Below are positions 1 through 7,979 of a stretch of DNA of 64,000 bases, piece by piece. The notes under the pieces are model-generated. The model made no database searches. It was given only the letters and a program-made list of their open reading frames with translations, and was not told where the DNA came from. The stretch's first letter is position 1. Each line of letters starts with the position of its first letter. The position numbers and the translations under genes were made by a program. The DNA lies in the NCBI GenBank assembly GCA_964453205.1, contig CAYVRC010000002.1, positions 52,296-116,295 of the forward strand, written 5' to 3'. This DNA is from Crateriforma sp964453205 (GTDB taxonomy: Bacteria; Planctomycetota; Planctomycetia; Pirellulales; Pirellulaceae).

Positions 1-77
1 GTCGACGCGCCGCGTCGGTCGGCCCGGACAATCCTCCGTCGCCGGCATGAACTCAAGTCGCCGTTGTCGTCGGATCC

Positions 78-717
78 ATGACCACCACCGCCACCGGAGA
101 CGTTTTCGGCGTCGACGCCCGATCATCGATCCGGCAAAGCTCGGCAACGCCGCAGAACCCCGCCACCGATCGCGTCGTCAGCATCGACGTTTTTCGGGGC
201 ATGGTGATGTTCTTGATGCTGGCCGAGCTGATGCATCTGGACGGCTTGGGCGAAAAATTCCCCGAGTCGGGTTTCTTGGCGTGGTTGAGCTTTCACACGT
301 CGCACGTGGCTTGGGAAGGCTGTTCGCTGCACGATTTGATTCGCACTCGGTTACGCCCTTTCCTGGACCGACGTCTGTCCGGCGGTCAAACGCATTTGGA
401 CGCCGTCGTGGACCTTGGTCAGTGGCGGTTGGTGCTTCGTTTGGCTGGCATCGCTGCACTGGATCTGCGACGTCCGACGCCGGCAGACCTGGGCGTTCCC
501 GTTCCTCGTGATCGGAGCCAATTCGATTTTGATTTACGTGCTCAGCTGGACGGTTGCCGATCCGTTGCGGGAAATGCGGTATCGACATTTCGGGCGAGAA
601 CCGTTTCAAATGCTCGGCACCGAGTTCACGACGACCTTGTCCGGTGCCGCCGTGATGCTGATCCTTTTTTATGGCCTGCTGTGGCTGTATCGCCGCAAAG
701 TTTTTATCAAGATCTAG
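78..717 (+). pseudogene. HGSNAT-like heparan-alpha-glucosaminide N-acetyltransferase, middle deleted and frame changed
   Basis: Two pieces of one membrane acyltransferase lie in different frames. The N-terminal piece (78 to about 341) reads SIDVFRGMVMFLMLAEL then WEGCSLHDLI, the hallmark start of planctomycete HGSNAT/DUF5009 proteins. From about position 340, in the next frame, the text reads ALSWTDVCPAVKRIWTPSW, SGGWCFVWL and FPFLVIGANSILIYVL, the usual C-terminal end of the same family, stopping at 717. Intact relatives have roughly 350-400 residues with about ten membrane segments; only about 88 plus 126 residues remain, so the central segments are gone. The deletion is not a multiple of three. 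It is either a natural pseudogene or a mis-join in the draft assembly. Family identity is fairly sure; the cause is not. Confidence 0.75.
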
Positions 718-834
718 TCCGCCGAGGCGGATCGCCGGCAGAAGCCGTCGCGATACAGAACGGTTAAGCTGAGAAAAATCGGACAGGACGGTCGGAAAGA
801 AAACAGGGTCGCAAAGCGTACAAGGTGAATTGGG

Positions 835-1206
835 ATGACGAAGGCAAAAAACGTATTGGGTGGTGAATTGCAGACGTGCAGCACCGATCCGATGACCGGT
901 TTCTATCGCGACGGGTGCTGCAACACGGGCGGACAAGACCACGGTTTGCATGTGGTGTGCGCCCGGATGACGAGTGAGTTTCTGGAATTCAGTCGTGACC
1001 GCGGCAACGATCTGATCACGCCGAACCCGCTGTTCGCCTTTCCGGGACTCAAGCCGGGTGACCGTTGGTGCTTGTGCGCGGCACGTTGGAAAGAGGCTTT
1101 CGACGCGGGCATGGCCCCCGACGTCGTGCTGGCCGCGACGCACGTCTCGGCGCTGGAATACGCCAGTCTGGAAGAACTGCAGGCTCACGCGGTGGACGAA
1201 GCCTAG
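835..1206 (+). CDS. DUF2237 family protein
   Basis: A 123-residue soluble protein covering the complete DUF2237 family. Conserved blocks are visible: CSTDPMTGFYRDGCCNTG near the N-terminus, GLHVVCARMTSEFLEFS, the FPGLKPGDRWCLCAARW block and ATHVSALEYASL near the end. The conserved cysteines (in the GCC, VVC and CLC contexts) suggest a metal site or redox role, but the family's function is not established. The length matches the family. It starts with ATG about 120 bases after the broken acyltransferase and stands alone. Identity is confident; function is unknown. Confidence 0.9.
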   Translation: MTKAKNVLGGELQTCSTDPMTGFYRDGCCNTGGQDHGLHVVCARMTSEFLEFSRDRGNDLITPNPLFAFPGLKPGDRWCLCAARWKEAFDAGMAPDVVLAATHVSALEYASLEELQAHAVDEA

Positions 1207-1387
1207 CGGGATTCCGGCCGGCGCGTGCATCATTCTCAGAACCGAAGCAATCGTCATCCTCGTCGATTCGCCGGCGTTTTTTTCCACCGCCGGAGGCTTC
1301 GCCGCCATCGAATCGGGTGTTCATCTGATCGCCGATTATTCTGTCTAGCCGGTCGATCGACCGGATCTGCCCCCTTTTTTGCTGCTG

Positions 1388-3547
1388 ATGTTCGTGCGGA
1401 ACGAAACGTTGAATTCGTCGTCTTCCCCTTCCGAATCCAGAGAATCCGTGGTGTTGCCGGGGCAGGCGGCGAACTCCGGGGCGGCGGACGAAAGCGACGT
1501 TTCGGCCGGACAAGGCCGCGTGCATCAGCTCGCCGCGGGCAGTGTCAACGGGGACGCCTTTCTACGCGACTTGGCCGGAGACCTGTTGCAACAATTCGAC
1601 GCCGCGGTGGTTGCCGTGAAAGCACCGAACTGGCCCGCGGCGATGATGCTGGTCCGTGACGAAGCGACGTCGACCGCCATCGATCGGGACAGCATTCGGT
1701 CGTTACTCGATTCCGCCCAATCCACGCCCATCGCTTGCACGATTCCCGCGGGCGAAGCGTCGACCCGAGGCTTGCGCGTCGAATTGTCGCCGACGCCTTT
1801 TCGTGCCGCCGTGCTCTTGATTTATCCGGTCTCGGTTCAAGGCCCGTCGTCGCAGCAGCAGATACTCGCTTTGCAGAATCTGAATCGATACGCCGCGACC
1901 AGTCGACCTTACCTGCAAGCGTACGCCGAGACGGAACAGGCGGCTGCACCGGAGCCGTCGTCGGAGCAAGCCGTTCCTCCGCGCCACGTCACGACGTTAA
2001 CGACCGCGGGTGCAAATCTCTTCACGCCGGAGATCGAAGCGGAACGTGTTTCGTTGAGGGGCCTGCACCGCGATCTTGACCTGACCGGAACGGCTTACCG
2101 GATCGTCAACGAGTCGCGTCGTTTGATCGGCTGTGACCGGGTGACGTTGTTGTTGCCCAAGGGGAACCGTCTCGGGGTCAAAGCGATCAGCGGGGTCGCC
2201 GTCGTCGACCCCCGCAGCAACTCCGTCACGGCGTTGCAGCGGATGACCCGCTGTGCCGTCGTGATGGCGCGGCCGCTGGTCTTGCCCGGCGGCGATGGGC
2301 TGCCGCCACAAATCCGAATGCCCCTGGACGAATACCTGGACGAATCGGGAGTCACTTCCTGCGTCCTGGTGCCCCTGTACGGGCCCGATCGCATCGGTCG
2401 TCGCGGCCACGACGATCTGGACGACGGCCGACAAGATGACTTCGATCCGTTCGACAGTCACGGCGAAATGCTCGGCGTGATGGTCTTGGAATACTTCGAC
2501 GGTCACGGTCCGTTGTCGGTCGACCGGCGGATGCGTTTGGTCGCGTCGGAAGCCGCGATCGCGCTTCGCAACAGTTTGGAACACCAACGCGTCTTCGGAT
2601 TGCCGGTTTTGAAAGCGATCGGCGGCCTCGGTCGCCGCGGGAGCCGAATCTGGTGGCTGACCGGATTCCTGGTCGCGGCGGCTTGCCTGGTCGCATCGCT
2701 GCTGATTCGGGTCGATCACCGGGTCATCGCGACCGGACAAGCCCAACCCCAAGTTCGTCGTCAGGTCTTTGCCGGCATCGACGGAGTGGTCAAAGAATTG
2801 TTGGTCCGCGACGGCGACCGCGTTCGTGCAGGTGACGCGTTGATTCGACTGGAGAACGCCGATCTGGAAACCAAATTGCAAGACCTGTCCGGGCAACTGC
2901 AAACGGCTACGCAGCGACTCCGTTCACTCCAGTCGATGCGTTTGGGAAATCGATCCGACGTGTCCGCCGAAGCCCGATTGGCGATGGAGGAGCGTCAACT
3001 GATCAGCGAACTGGAGGGCCTGCGATCGCAACAGTCGCTGCTGAGGGACCAGCAGGCCGAGTTGACCGTCCCCAGCCCCATCGACGGTCGCGTGGTCGCT
3101 TGGCAATTGACCGAACGATTGTCCGACCGCCCCGTTTCGCGTGGTAACGCGTTACTGACTGTCGTCGATGAATCCGGACCTTGGGAATTGTCGCTCGTGA
3201 TTCCTGACGCCGACGCCGGCCCGGTTTTGGAAGCGGCCAAGCGGCGCGGCACCCTGCCGATCCGATTCGCGATCGCCACCGAGCCGCAATCGTCGTTCGA
3301 TGCATCGCTTCGTTCCTTGTCGACGGCGACGCGTTTGGACGAGACGGGGCAATACGTGATCGACGCGACCGCCGACATCGATGTTTCGCCGGACGCCCCG
3401 GCGACGACTCGCTGGCAAGGCGGCGAAACGACCATCGGTGCCGACGTGACCGCACGGATCGCTTGTGATCGACGATCGTTGGCGGCCAGTTGGTTCAGCG
3501 ACGTCGTCGATTTTGTTCATCGAAACGTCTTGTTCTATTTTCGATAG
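1388..3547 (+). CDS. GAF-domain HlyD-type membrane-fusion adaptor
   Basis: About 719 residues from the ATG at 1388 (an in-frame TTG lies at 1379). A low-complexity N-terminus is followed by a GAF-like domain (about residues 230-420, LDLTGTAYRIVNESRRLIG onward). One membrane segment follows (about 428-450, WWLTGFLVAAACLVASLL), then a HlyD half: a biotinyl/lipoyl-like half-motif (GIDGVVKELLVRDGDRVRAG), a short coiled coil, the second half (TVPSPIDGRVVAWQL) and a beta-barrel end. The GAF part is therefore probably cytoplasmic and the adaptor part periplasmic. The next gene also ends in a HlyD module and overlaps this one if its TTG start is used, so the two probably form one complex. The putative effector of the GAF domain is unknown. 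No ABC transporter or outer-membrane factor gene lies nearby. Confidence 0.85.
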   Translation: MFVRNETLNSSSSPSESRESVVLPGQAANSGAADESDVSAGQGRVHQLAAGSVNGDAFLRDLAGDLLQQFDAAVVAVKAPNWPAAMMLVRDEATSTAIDRDSIRSLLDSAQSTPIACTIPAGEASTRGLRVELSPTPFRAAVLLIYPVSVQGPSSQQQILALQNLNRYAATSRPYLQAYAETEQAAAPEPSSEQAVPPRHVTTLTTAGANLFTPEIEAERVSLRGLHRDLDLTGTAYRIVNESRRLIGCDRVTLLLPKGNRLGVKAISGVAVVDPRSNSVTALQRMTRCAVVMARPLVLPGGDGLPPQIRMPLDEYLDESGVTSCVLVPLYGPDRIGRRGHDDLDDGRQDDFDPFDSHGEMLGVMVLEYFDGHGPLSVDRRMRLVASEAAIALRNSLEHQRVFGLPVLKAIGGLGRRGSRIWWLTGFLVAAACLVASLLIRVDHRVIATGQAQPQVRRQVFAGIDGVVKELLVRDGDRVRAGDALIRLENADLETKLQDLSGQLQTATQRLRSLQSMRLGNRSDVSAEARLAMEERQLISELEGLRSQQSLLRDQQAELTVPSPIDGRVVAWQLTERLSDRPVSRGNALLTVVDESGPWELSLVIPDADAGPVLEAAKRRGTLPIRFAIATEPQSSFDASLRSLSTATRLDETGQYVIDATADIDVSPDAPATTRWQGGETTIGADVTARIACDRRSLAASWFSDVVDFVHRNVLFYFR

Positions 3548-5730
3548 CGGATCGACGCGTGGCCCATTGCTTGCATGTTCGCTGTCGACCGGACCTTCGT
3601 TTCGTGCAGACGAGGCACGCCCGCGAATCGGCGATCGTGGCCAAAGACCCGGTGTCGCTGAAGTATCACCGGATGCGACCGGACGAGTACTTTGTGCTTC
3701 GCCAATTGGAATCCGTGTCCAGCCTGAAGGAGCTTCGCGAAAGATACGAAGGCCGCTACGCGCCCGACCGCGTCACCGAAGCTCAGCTGAATCAATTGTT
3801 GTTTCGTTTTCACCAAAACGGTCTTGTGATTTCCGACGCGACGGGACAGGGCGACCGGTTGGACGACCGCCGTCGCAAAGATCGTTGGGATCGCTGGAAG
3901 CAACGCCTCTCGGGGATCCTGTTCATTCGGTTTCCCGGCGTCGATCCGGAACCGCTGCTGGGCCGGCTGTATCCGTTTTGCCGGCCTTGGCTGGGACGAA
4001 CCGGGGCGGCGATTGCGCTGACCGTCCTGGCGCTAGCCGCGGTTTTGTTTTTAGGGAACTGGGACCGGTTCGCCGCCGAGTTTCCGCAGATGGAGTCTTG
4101 GATTCGTTGGGAAGCGGTGCTGGTATTGGCCTGCGTGATCGGCCTGACCAAAGTCTGTCACGAACTCGGGCACGCGATCGCTTGCAAGCACTTCGGCGGA
4201 GAGTGTCACCAGATCGGACCGATGTTGTTGGTGTTCACGCCGGCACTGTACTGCGATACGACGGATTCGTGGATGATGGTCAACCGCTTTCACCGGGCGA
4301 TGGTCGGTTTGGCGGGCATTGCCGTGGAGGTTTGCTTGGCCGCCGTCGCCACGATCGTGTGGTCGATGACCGGTCCCGGAACGACTCATTACGCCGCGAT
4401 GAACGTGATGCTGGTGTGTAGCGTCAGCACCGTTTTGTTCAACGCCAATCCTTTGTTGCGGTACGACGGTTACTACGTCCTGTCGGACCTTTGGGACGTG
4501 CCGAATTTGGGCGAAAGGTCTCGCAAGACTTTGGCGTCGACGGTGGCCCGATTGGCTTTCGGGGTCAAAGAAGAGGGGCCGGATCAGGATTCCGCACGAT
4601 TCAAAGCCGGACTGCTGACTTATGCGATCGCGTCGTTCGTGTATCGCTGGGCTTTGACGTTGGTGATCTTGTGGTTCGTCTCCGTGGCGTTGCGGCCGTA
4701 CCGCTTGGAATCGCTCGGACGAATGATCGTCTTGTTTGCCGCCGGCGGAATGCTGGCCGCTTTGTTGCGAGGTCCGATTCAGTTTTTGAAGAACCCGTCC
4801 AAGAGGCATCGGATGAAGATGAGACGTTTGACGTTGACGATGGTCGTCCTGGGTCTGGTCATGGCGTCGGCCTTTGTGCCTTATCGATCGACCGTGACGG
4901 CGGACGGGCGGATCACCCCACGCAACGAAGTCCGTGTCTATGTCGCCACCGCGGGCGACTTGGACGACTTGCGTGTCGCACCGGGTGACGCTGTGCAAAG
5001 GGATCAGACCCTTGCGGTGCTTTCCAATCCCGATCGGGCGTTCGAAAGACTGGTTGCCGAAAGTCGTGTGGCGACGCAGGAGGCGGTCGTCGACTCGCTC
5101 CAGACGGCTCGCTTGGAAACGTCGGAGGCGGCGGATCAACTGCCCGCCGCGTTGTCGCTGCTGGAAGACCTGCAAGCCCAAGCCGAGCGAGCCAGGCAAC
5201 GCGTCGAGGCTTTGAAAATCAAGGCACCCGTCGCCGGCTCGGTGCTGGCGGCACCTCGTCAAGAAAAGGCCGCCGACCCGATGCGGTTGGTCACCTGGTC
5301 GGGTGAACCGACGGCCGGCGAGAATCTCGGCTGTACCTTGGAAAGCGGCACCGAGCTGCTGAGCTTGGCCGACGCCGACCAGTGGAACGCGATGCTGGTG
5401 TTGGACCAAAGCGACGTGATTCGTATCGCCATGGACGCACACGTCAAGGTGTTCCTCGACGCGGCTCCCGGCATCACGATTTCCGGGAAGGTCGCGGGCA
5501 TCGCGAGGTCACGGTGGAATCCGGAACAAAACGCCGATCGACGCGACAACCCCGAAGCGGCGCGACGCAACGCGCCGTTGTCGACTTCCTACACCGTCCG
5601 CGTCGAACTCGACGACGCCCCGATTCAACCGGTGACCGGCGCGATAGCCGTCGCCAAGATCCAAGCCGACGAAGTCTCTTTGGCCGGCCGGTTGTTCCAT
5701 CACCTGAGTCGGATGTTTCGGTTCCGGTAA
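3490..5730 (+). CDS. PqqD-like / M50 site-2 protease / HlyD fusion membrane protein
   Basis: Up to 746 residues from a TTG at 3490. Other possible starts are GTG 3559 and TTG 3571; there is no ATG before 3673, so the start is unsure. A winged-helix, PqqD-like domain (VAKDPVSLKYHRMRPDEYFV to FHQNGLVI, about residues 48-117) leads into a multi-span membrane domain of the peptidase M50 family. That domain carries the zinc motif HELGH at 224-228 and a second metal-ligand site NPLLRYDGYY with Asp326. After further membrane segments comes a HlyD-type periplasmic module (about 450-746) with split lipoyl-like halves and a coiled coil. Metal ligands appear intact, so protease activity is plausible. 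PqqD-like folds bind leader peptides of modified peptides, which makes processing and export of a peptide a reasonable but untested idea. It pairs with the preceding GAF-HlyD gene. Confidence 0.85.
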   Translation: MVQRRRRFCSSKRLVLFSIADRRVAHCLHVRCRPDLRFVQTRHARESAIVAKDPVSLKYHRMRPDEYFVLRQLESVSSLKELRERYEGRYAPDRVTEAQLNQLLFRFHQNGLVISDATGQGDRLDDRRRKDRWDRWKQRLSGILFIRFPGVDPEPLLGRLYPFCRPWLGRTGAAIALTVLALAAVLFLGNWDRFAAEFPQMESWIRWEAVLVLACVIGLTKVCHELGHAIACKHFGGECHQIGPMLLVFTPALYCDTTDSWMMVNRFHRAMVGLAGIAVEVCLAAVATIVWSMTGPGTTHYAAMNVMLVCSVSTVLFNANPLLRYDGYYVLSDLWDVPNLGERSRKTLASTVARLAFGVKEEGPDQDSARFKAGLLTYAIASFVYRWALTLVILWFVSVALRPYRLESLGRMIVLFAAGGMLAALLRGPIQFLKNPSKRHRMKMRRLTLTMVVLGLVMASAFVPYRSTVTADGRITPRNEVRVYVATAGDLDDLRVAPGDAVQRDQTLAVLSNPDRAFERLVAESRVATQEAVVDSLQTARLETSEAADQLPAALSLLEDLQAQAERARQRVEALKIKAPVAGSVLAAPRQEKAADPMRLVTWSGEPTAGENLGCTLESGTELLSLADADQWNAMLVLDQSDVIRIAMDAHVKVFLDAAPGITISGKVAGIARSRWNPEQNADRRDNPEAARRNAPLSTSYTVRVELDDAPIQPVTGAIAVAKIQADEVSLAGRLFHHLSRMFRFR

Positions 5731-5827
5731 CGTCGTCGGGGCCGAGCGGTCCGGCCGAGAAACATCAGCGGACGGTTGTCGTCGTTGCGGGGCCGTGAAT
5801 CGGCCGGCGAATCGACCGATGCCCGAT

Positions 5828-7312
5828 TCAGGGGCGCTGCCTCGCGGCGCGGCGGTTGAACCAGCGTGCGTACTCCGGACGCTGTTTCCAGGCTTCCAGG
5901 AACGTTTGGTACTCGGGTCGGGTGTGCCAAAACTGGCTTTGCGGTTCGCCGGGGTTGATCCGTCGATCAGGATAATCCATGCCCGCGATGCTCTGTTGTA
6001 CCGTCTGATTCCAATCGATTAGTTCCTTCATCAAGCGTTTCGCGTCCTCGGGACGCTCGCCGACCAGATCGTTCGTTTCGGAAAGATCGTTTGCCAAATC
6101 GTAGAGTTCGAATTTGCCGGTCCGGATGTCGGTCGTCAGCAACTTCATGTCACCCTCGATCACCGCCAATCGTCCTTCGTGACGAAAGTGCAGCGGTCGT
6201 GTCCGCCCGGCGGGTGTTTCGCCGGCAATGACTTGCTCGATCACGGGCATCAAGCTGACCCCATCGAGGGGTCGCTCAGGGATCAGCTCGTTCAGCGCCA
6301 AGGCGTCCAAGACGGTGGGCAGGATATCGACCGTTCCGGCGCGGGAGTCCACGACGGCCGGTGACTTGATTCTGTCGGGCCATTCCAACACCGCGGGGAC
6401 CAGCAGACCGCCTTCGTAGATCGTTCCCTTGCTGCCTCGCAGCGGCGCGACCGCCGAGGGTCGGATGTTTCCCAAACCGCCGTTGTCGCTGCAAAACCAG
6501 AGCAGCGTGTCGTCGGCGATCGATAACTCTCGCAAGCCTTTTCGCAACGTGCCCAGGCTGCGGTCCATCGCCACCAGTTCGCCGTAGTGTTGCTTCGACG
6601 TTTCGTCCAGTTCCTCGAATTCAGTGACGTCCCGGTCGGCGGCGACGAAGGGATCGTGCGGGCTGCCGTACCAGATCACGGCCAAGAACGGTTGACCGGC
6701 TTTGGCCTGTCTGGCCACGAACTTCATCGCCTCGTCGACCACGACTTCGGACGAATCGCCTTCGAATTCGACGAAGCGACCGCGATCGCTGAGCAACGGA
6801 TCTCGATCGAAATAGTTGGTCACCGAAAGCCATTGATCGAAACCGAAATGCCCGGGGTGATGCGAATCGGTGTGCAAAACCGGAACGCCGGGACCACGCA
6901 GTCCGTTCAAATGCCACTTGCCGAAATGCCCGGTCGTGTAGCCGGCCTTCTTTAACAGTTGGGCCAAGGTGGTTTCTTGACGTCGCAACGCGTAGCCGTG
7001 ACTGAGCACCCCCGTGCGATCGTTGCTGCGGCCGGTCAGGACACTCGCCCGCGTCGGCGAGCAGACGGGCGCGGCTGCGTAAAAGCGGTCGAAACGAATT
7101 CCGCTGTCGCTCATCGCGTCGATCGCCGGCGTCTCGAGAATCGGATGATTCCGATAACCCGTTTGTGCCCATCCCATGTCATCGGCCATGACCAAGATGA
7201 CATTCGGGCGATCAGGATCGGCGAGACATCGCGGGGGGGCGGCGAACGATCCGCCGGAGATCACGGCCAGCCAGCCGACCAGGGCCGGCCAGGTTTTGTG
7301 GAACATCTTCAT
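5828..7312 (-). CDS. Exported sulfatase (S1 family arylsulfatase-like)
   Basis: 494 residues with a signal peptide (MKMFHKTWPALVGWLAVISG, cleavage near residue 25-32). Metal-binding start NVILVMADDMGWAQTG is followed by the sulfatase signature VCSPTRASVLTGR. Cys84 is the residue converted to formylglycine by a sulfatase-modifying enzyme. Further motifs are GHFGKWHL, the late metal site CSDNGGLGN, and the LRGSKGTIYEGGLLVPAVLEWP block typical of the fold. The length is normal for the family. It would act in the periplasm or on the cell surface, removing sulfate esters from polysaccharides. The gene stands alone between convergent and tandem neighbours, and its 5' leader contains a 15-bp tandem repeat. 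Substrate cannot be told from sequence. Confidence 0.93.
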   Translation of the reverse strand: MKMFHKTWPALVGWLAVISGGSFAAPPRCLADPDRPNVILVMADDMGWAQTGYRNHPILETPAIDAMSDSGIRFDRFYAAAPVCSPTRASVLTGRSNDRTGVLSHGYALRRQETTLAQLLKKAGYTTGHFGKWHLNGLRGPGVPVLHTDSHHPGHFGFDQWLSVTNYFDRDPLLSDRGRFVEFEGDSSEVVVDEAMKFVARQAKAGQPFLAVIWYGSPHDPFVAADRDVTEFEELDETSKQHYGELVAMDRSLGTLRKGLRELSIADDTLLWFCSDNGGLGNIRPSAVAPLRGSKGTIYEGGLLVPAVLEWPDRIKSPAVVDSRAGTVDILPTVLDALALNELIPERPLDGVSLMPVIEQVIAGETPAGRTRPLHFRHEGRLAVIEGDMKLLTTDIRTGKFELYDLANDLSETNDLVGERPEDAKRLMKELIDWNQTVQQSIAGMDYPDRRINPGEPQSQFWHTRPEYQTFLEAWKQRPEYARWFNRRAARQRP

Positions 7313-7335
7313 CGATCCCTTTCAAGGAACATCAC

Positions 7336-7365
7336 CAACTACCGAGCGGACAACTACCGAGCGGA
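7336..7365. repeat. 15-bp tandem duplication in the sulfatase leader
   Basis: The unit caactaccgagcgga occurs twice back to back (7336-7350 and 7351-7365), just upstream of the sulfatase start on the reverse strand. The copies are exact. Confidence 0.9.
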
Positions 7366-7479
7366 CAACGAGTGTCCGGTCCGGACGGCACGCAGGCCGG
7401 TGAGCCGAAGGTTTCGGCTCGGACTTTGCGTGCATCCATTGTTGACGCGGTGAAGCCGGATCGATAGTCCGGCGGTCGC

Positions 7480-7737
7480 TCAGATCCCCAGGGAAGACAG
7501 CATGTCAGCGAACTGACCGGCGGTGCGCGTCAATCCGGGATGGTCGTCGGAGAAACGCTCGGTCGTGTCCCTGAAACGTTTGGCCAGCGTCGCCGAGCTC
7601 GTGTCGAACCGATCCAAGCTCGCCTGGATTTCGGCGACCGCCGCGATCAGTTGCTCTCGCTCTTGGTCATCAACGTCGCGTAAATCTTGAAGCTGTTCGT
7701 GCAACTCATTGAGAGTTTCTGTTAACGGTTCTGACAT
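7480..7737 (-). CDS. DUF4404 family small protein
   Basis: 85 residues, MSEPLTETLNELHEQLQD to the end MLSSLGI, matching the small, mostly helical DUF4404 family in length and pattern. The ATG at 7737 is chosen because an AAGGAC ribosome-binding site lies just upstream; the reading frame could extend to 8001 but that extension is basic, low-complexity and unlike the family. Charged heptad-like residues suggest a coiled-coil or helical bundle. No catalytic residues are apparent and the function of the family is unknown. It is divergent from the copper ATPase gene. Confidence 0.8.
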   Translation of the reverse strand: MSEPLTETLNELHEQLQDLRDVDDQEREQLIAAVAEIQASLDRFDTSSATLAKRFRDTTERFSDDHPGLTRTAGQFADMLSSLGI

Positions 7738-7979
7738 GACAAAGTCCTTCGCCAAAATTCGCGCGCCCCGGTGACGACGGGGCACTGGGACGCGGGAAAT
7801 GCAACTGCCGTGCCAGCACAAAAACGCAATCTTTTGGCCGGGGCGGGCCGACGTGGGTGTGTCGCGAGGGGACATTCGAGCCGTGCGGCGGTGCACAGCG
7901 TCCGATGCCGCCCAGGGGCTTTTCGTCACGGGATCGTTTAAACTACGGCCTTCGGCATTGAACATGCATTCCGCGCGAG

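Noticed and set aside
178..1308. 376-residue reverse-strand frame
   Set aside because: Antisense shadow of the acyltransferase remnant and DUF2237 gene; very rich in Arg, His and Gln, with no family-like pattern.
4051..5442. 463-residue reverse-strand frame
   Set aside because: Antisense shadow of the M50/HlyD gene; repeated basic and glutamine residues and no domain, while the opposite strand has a clear protease.
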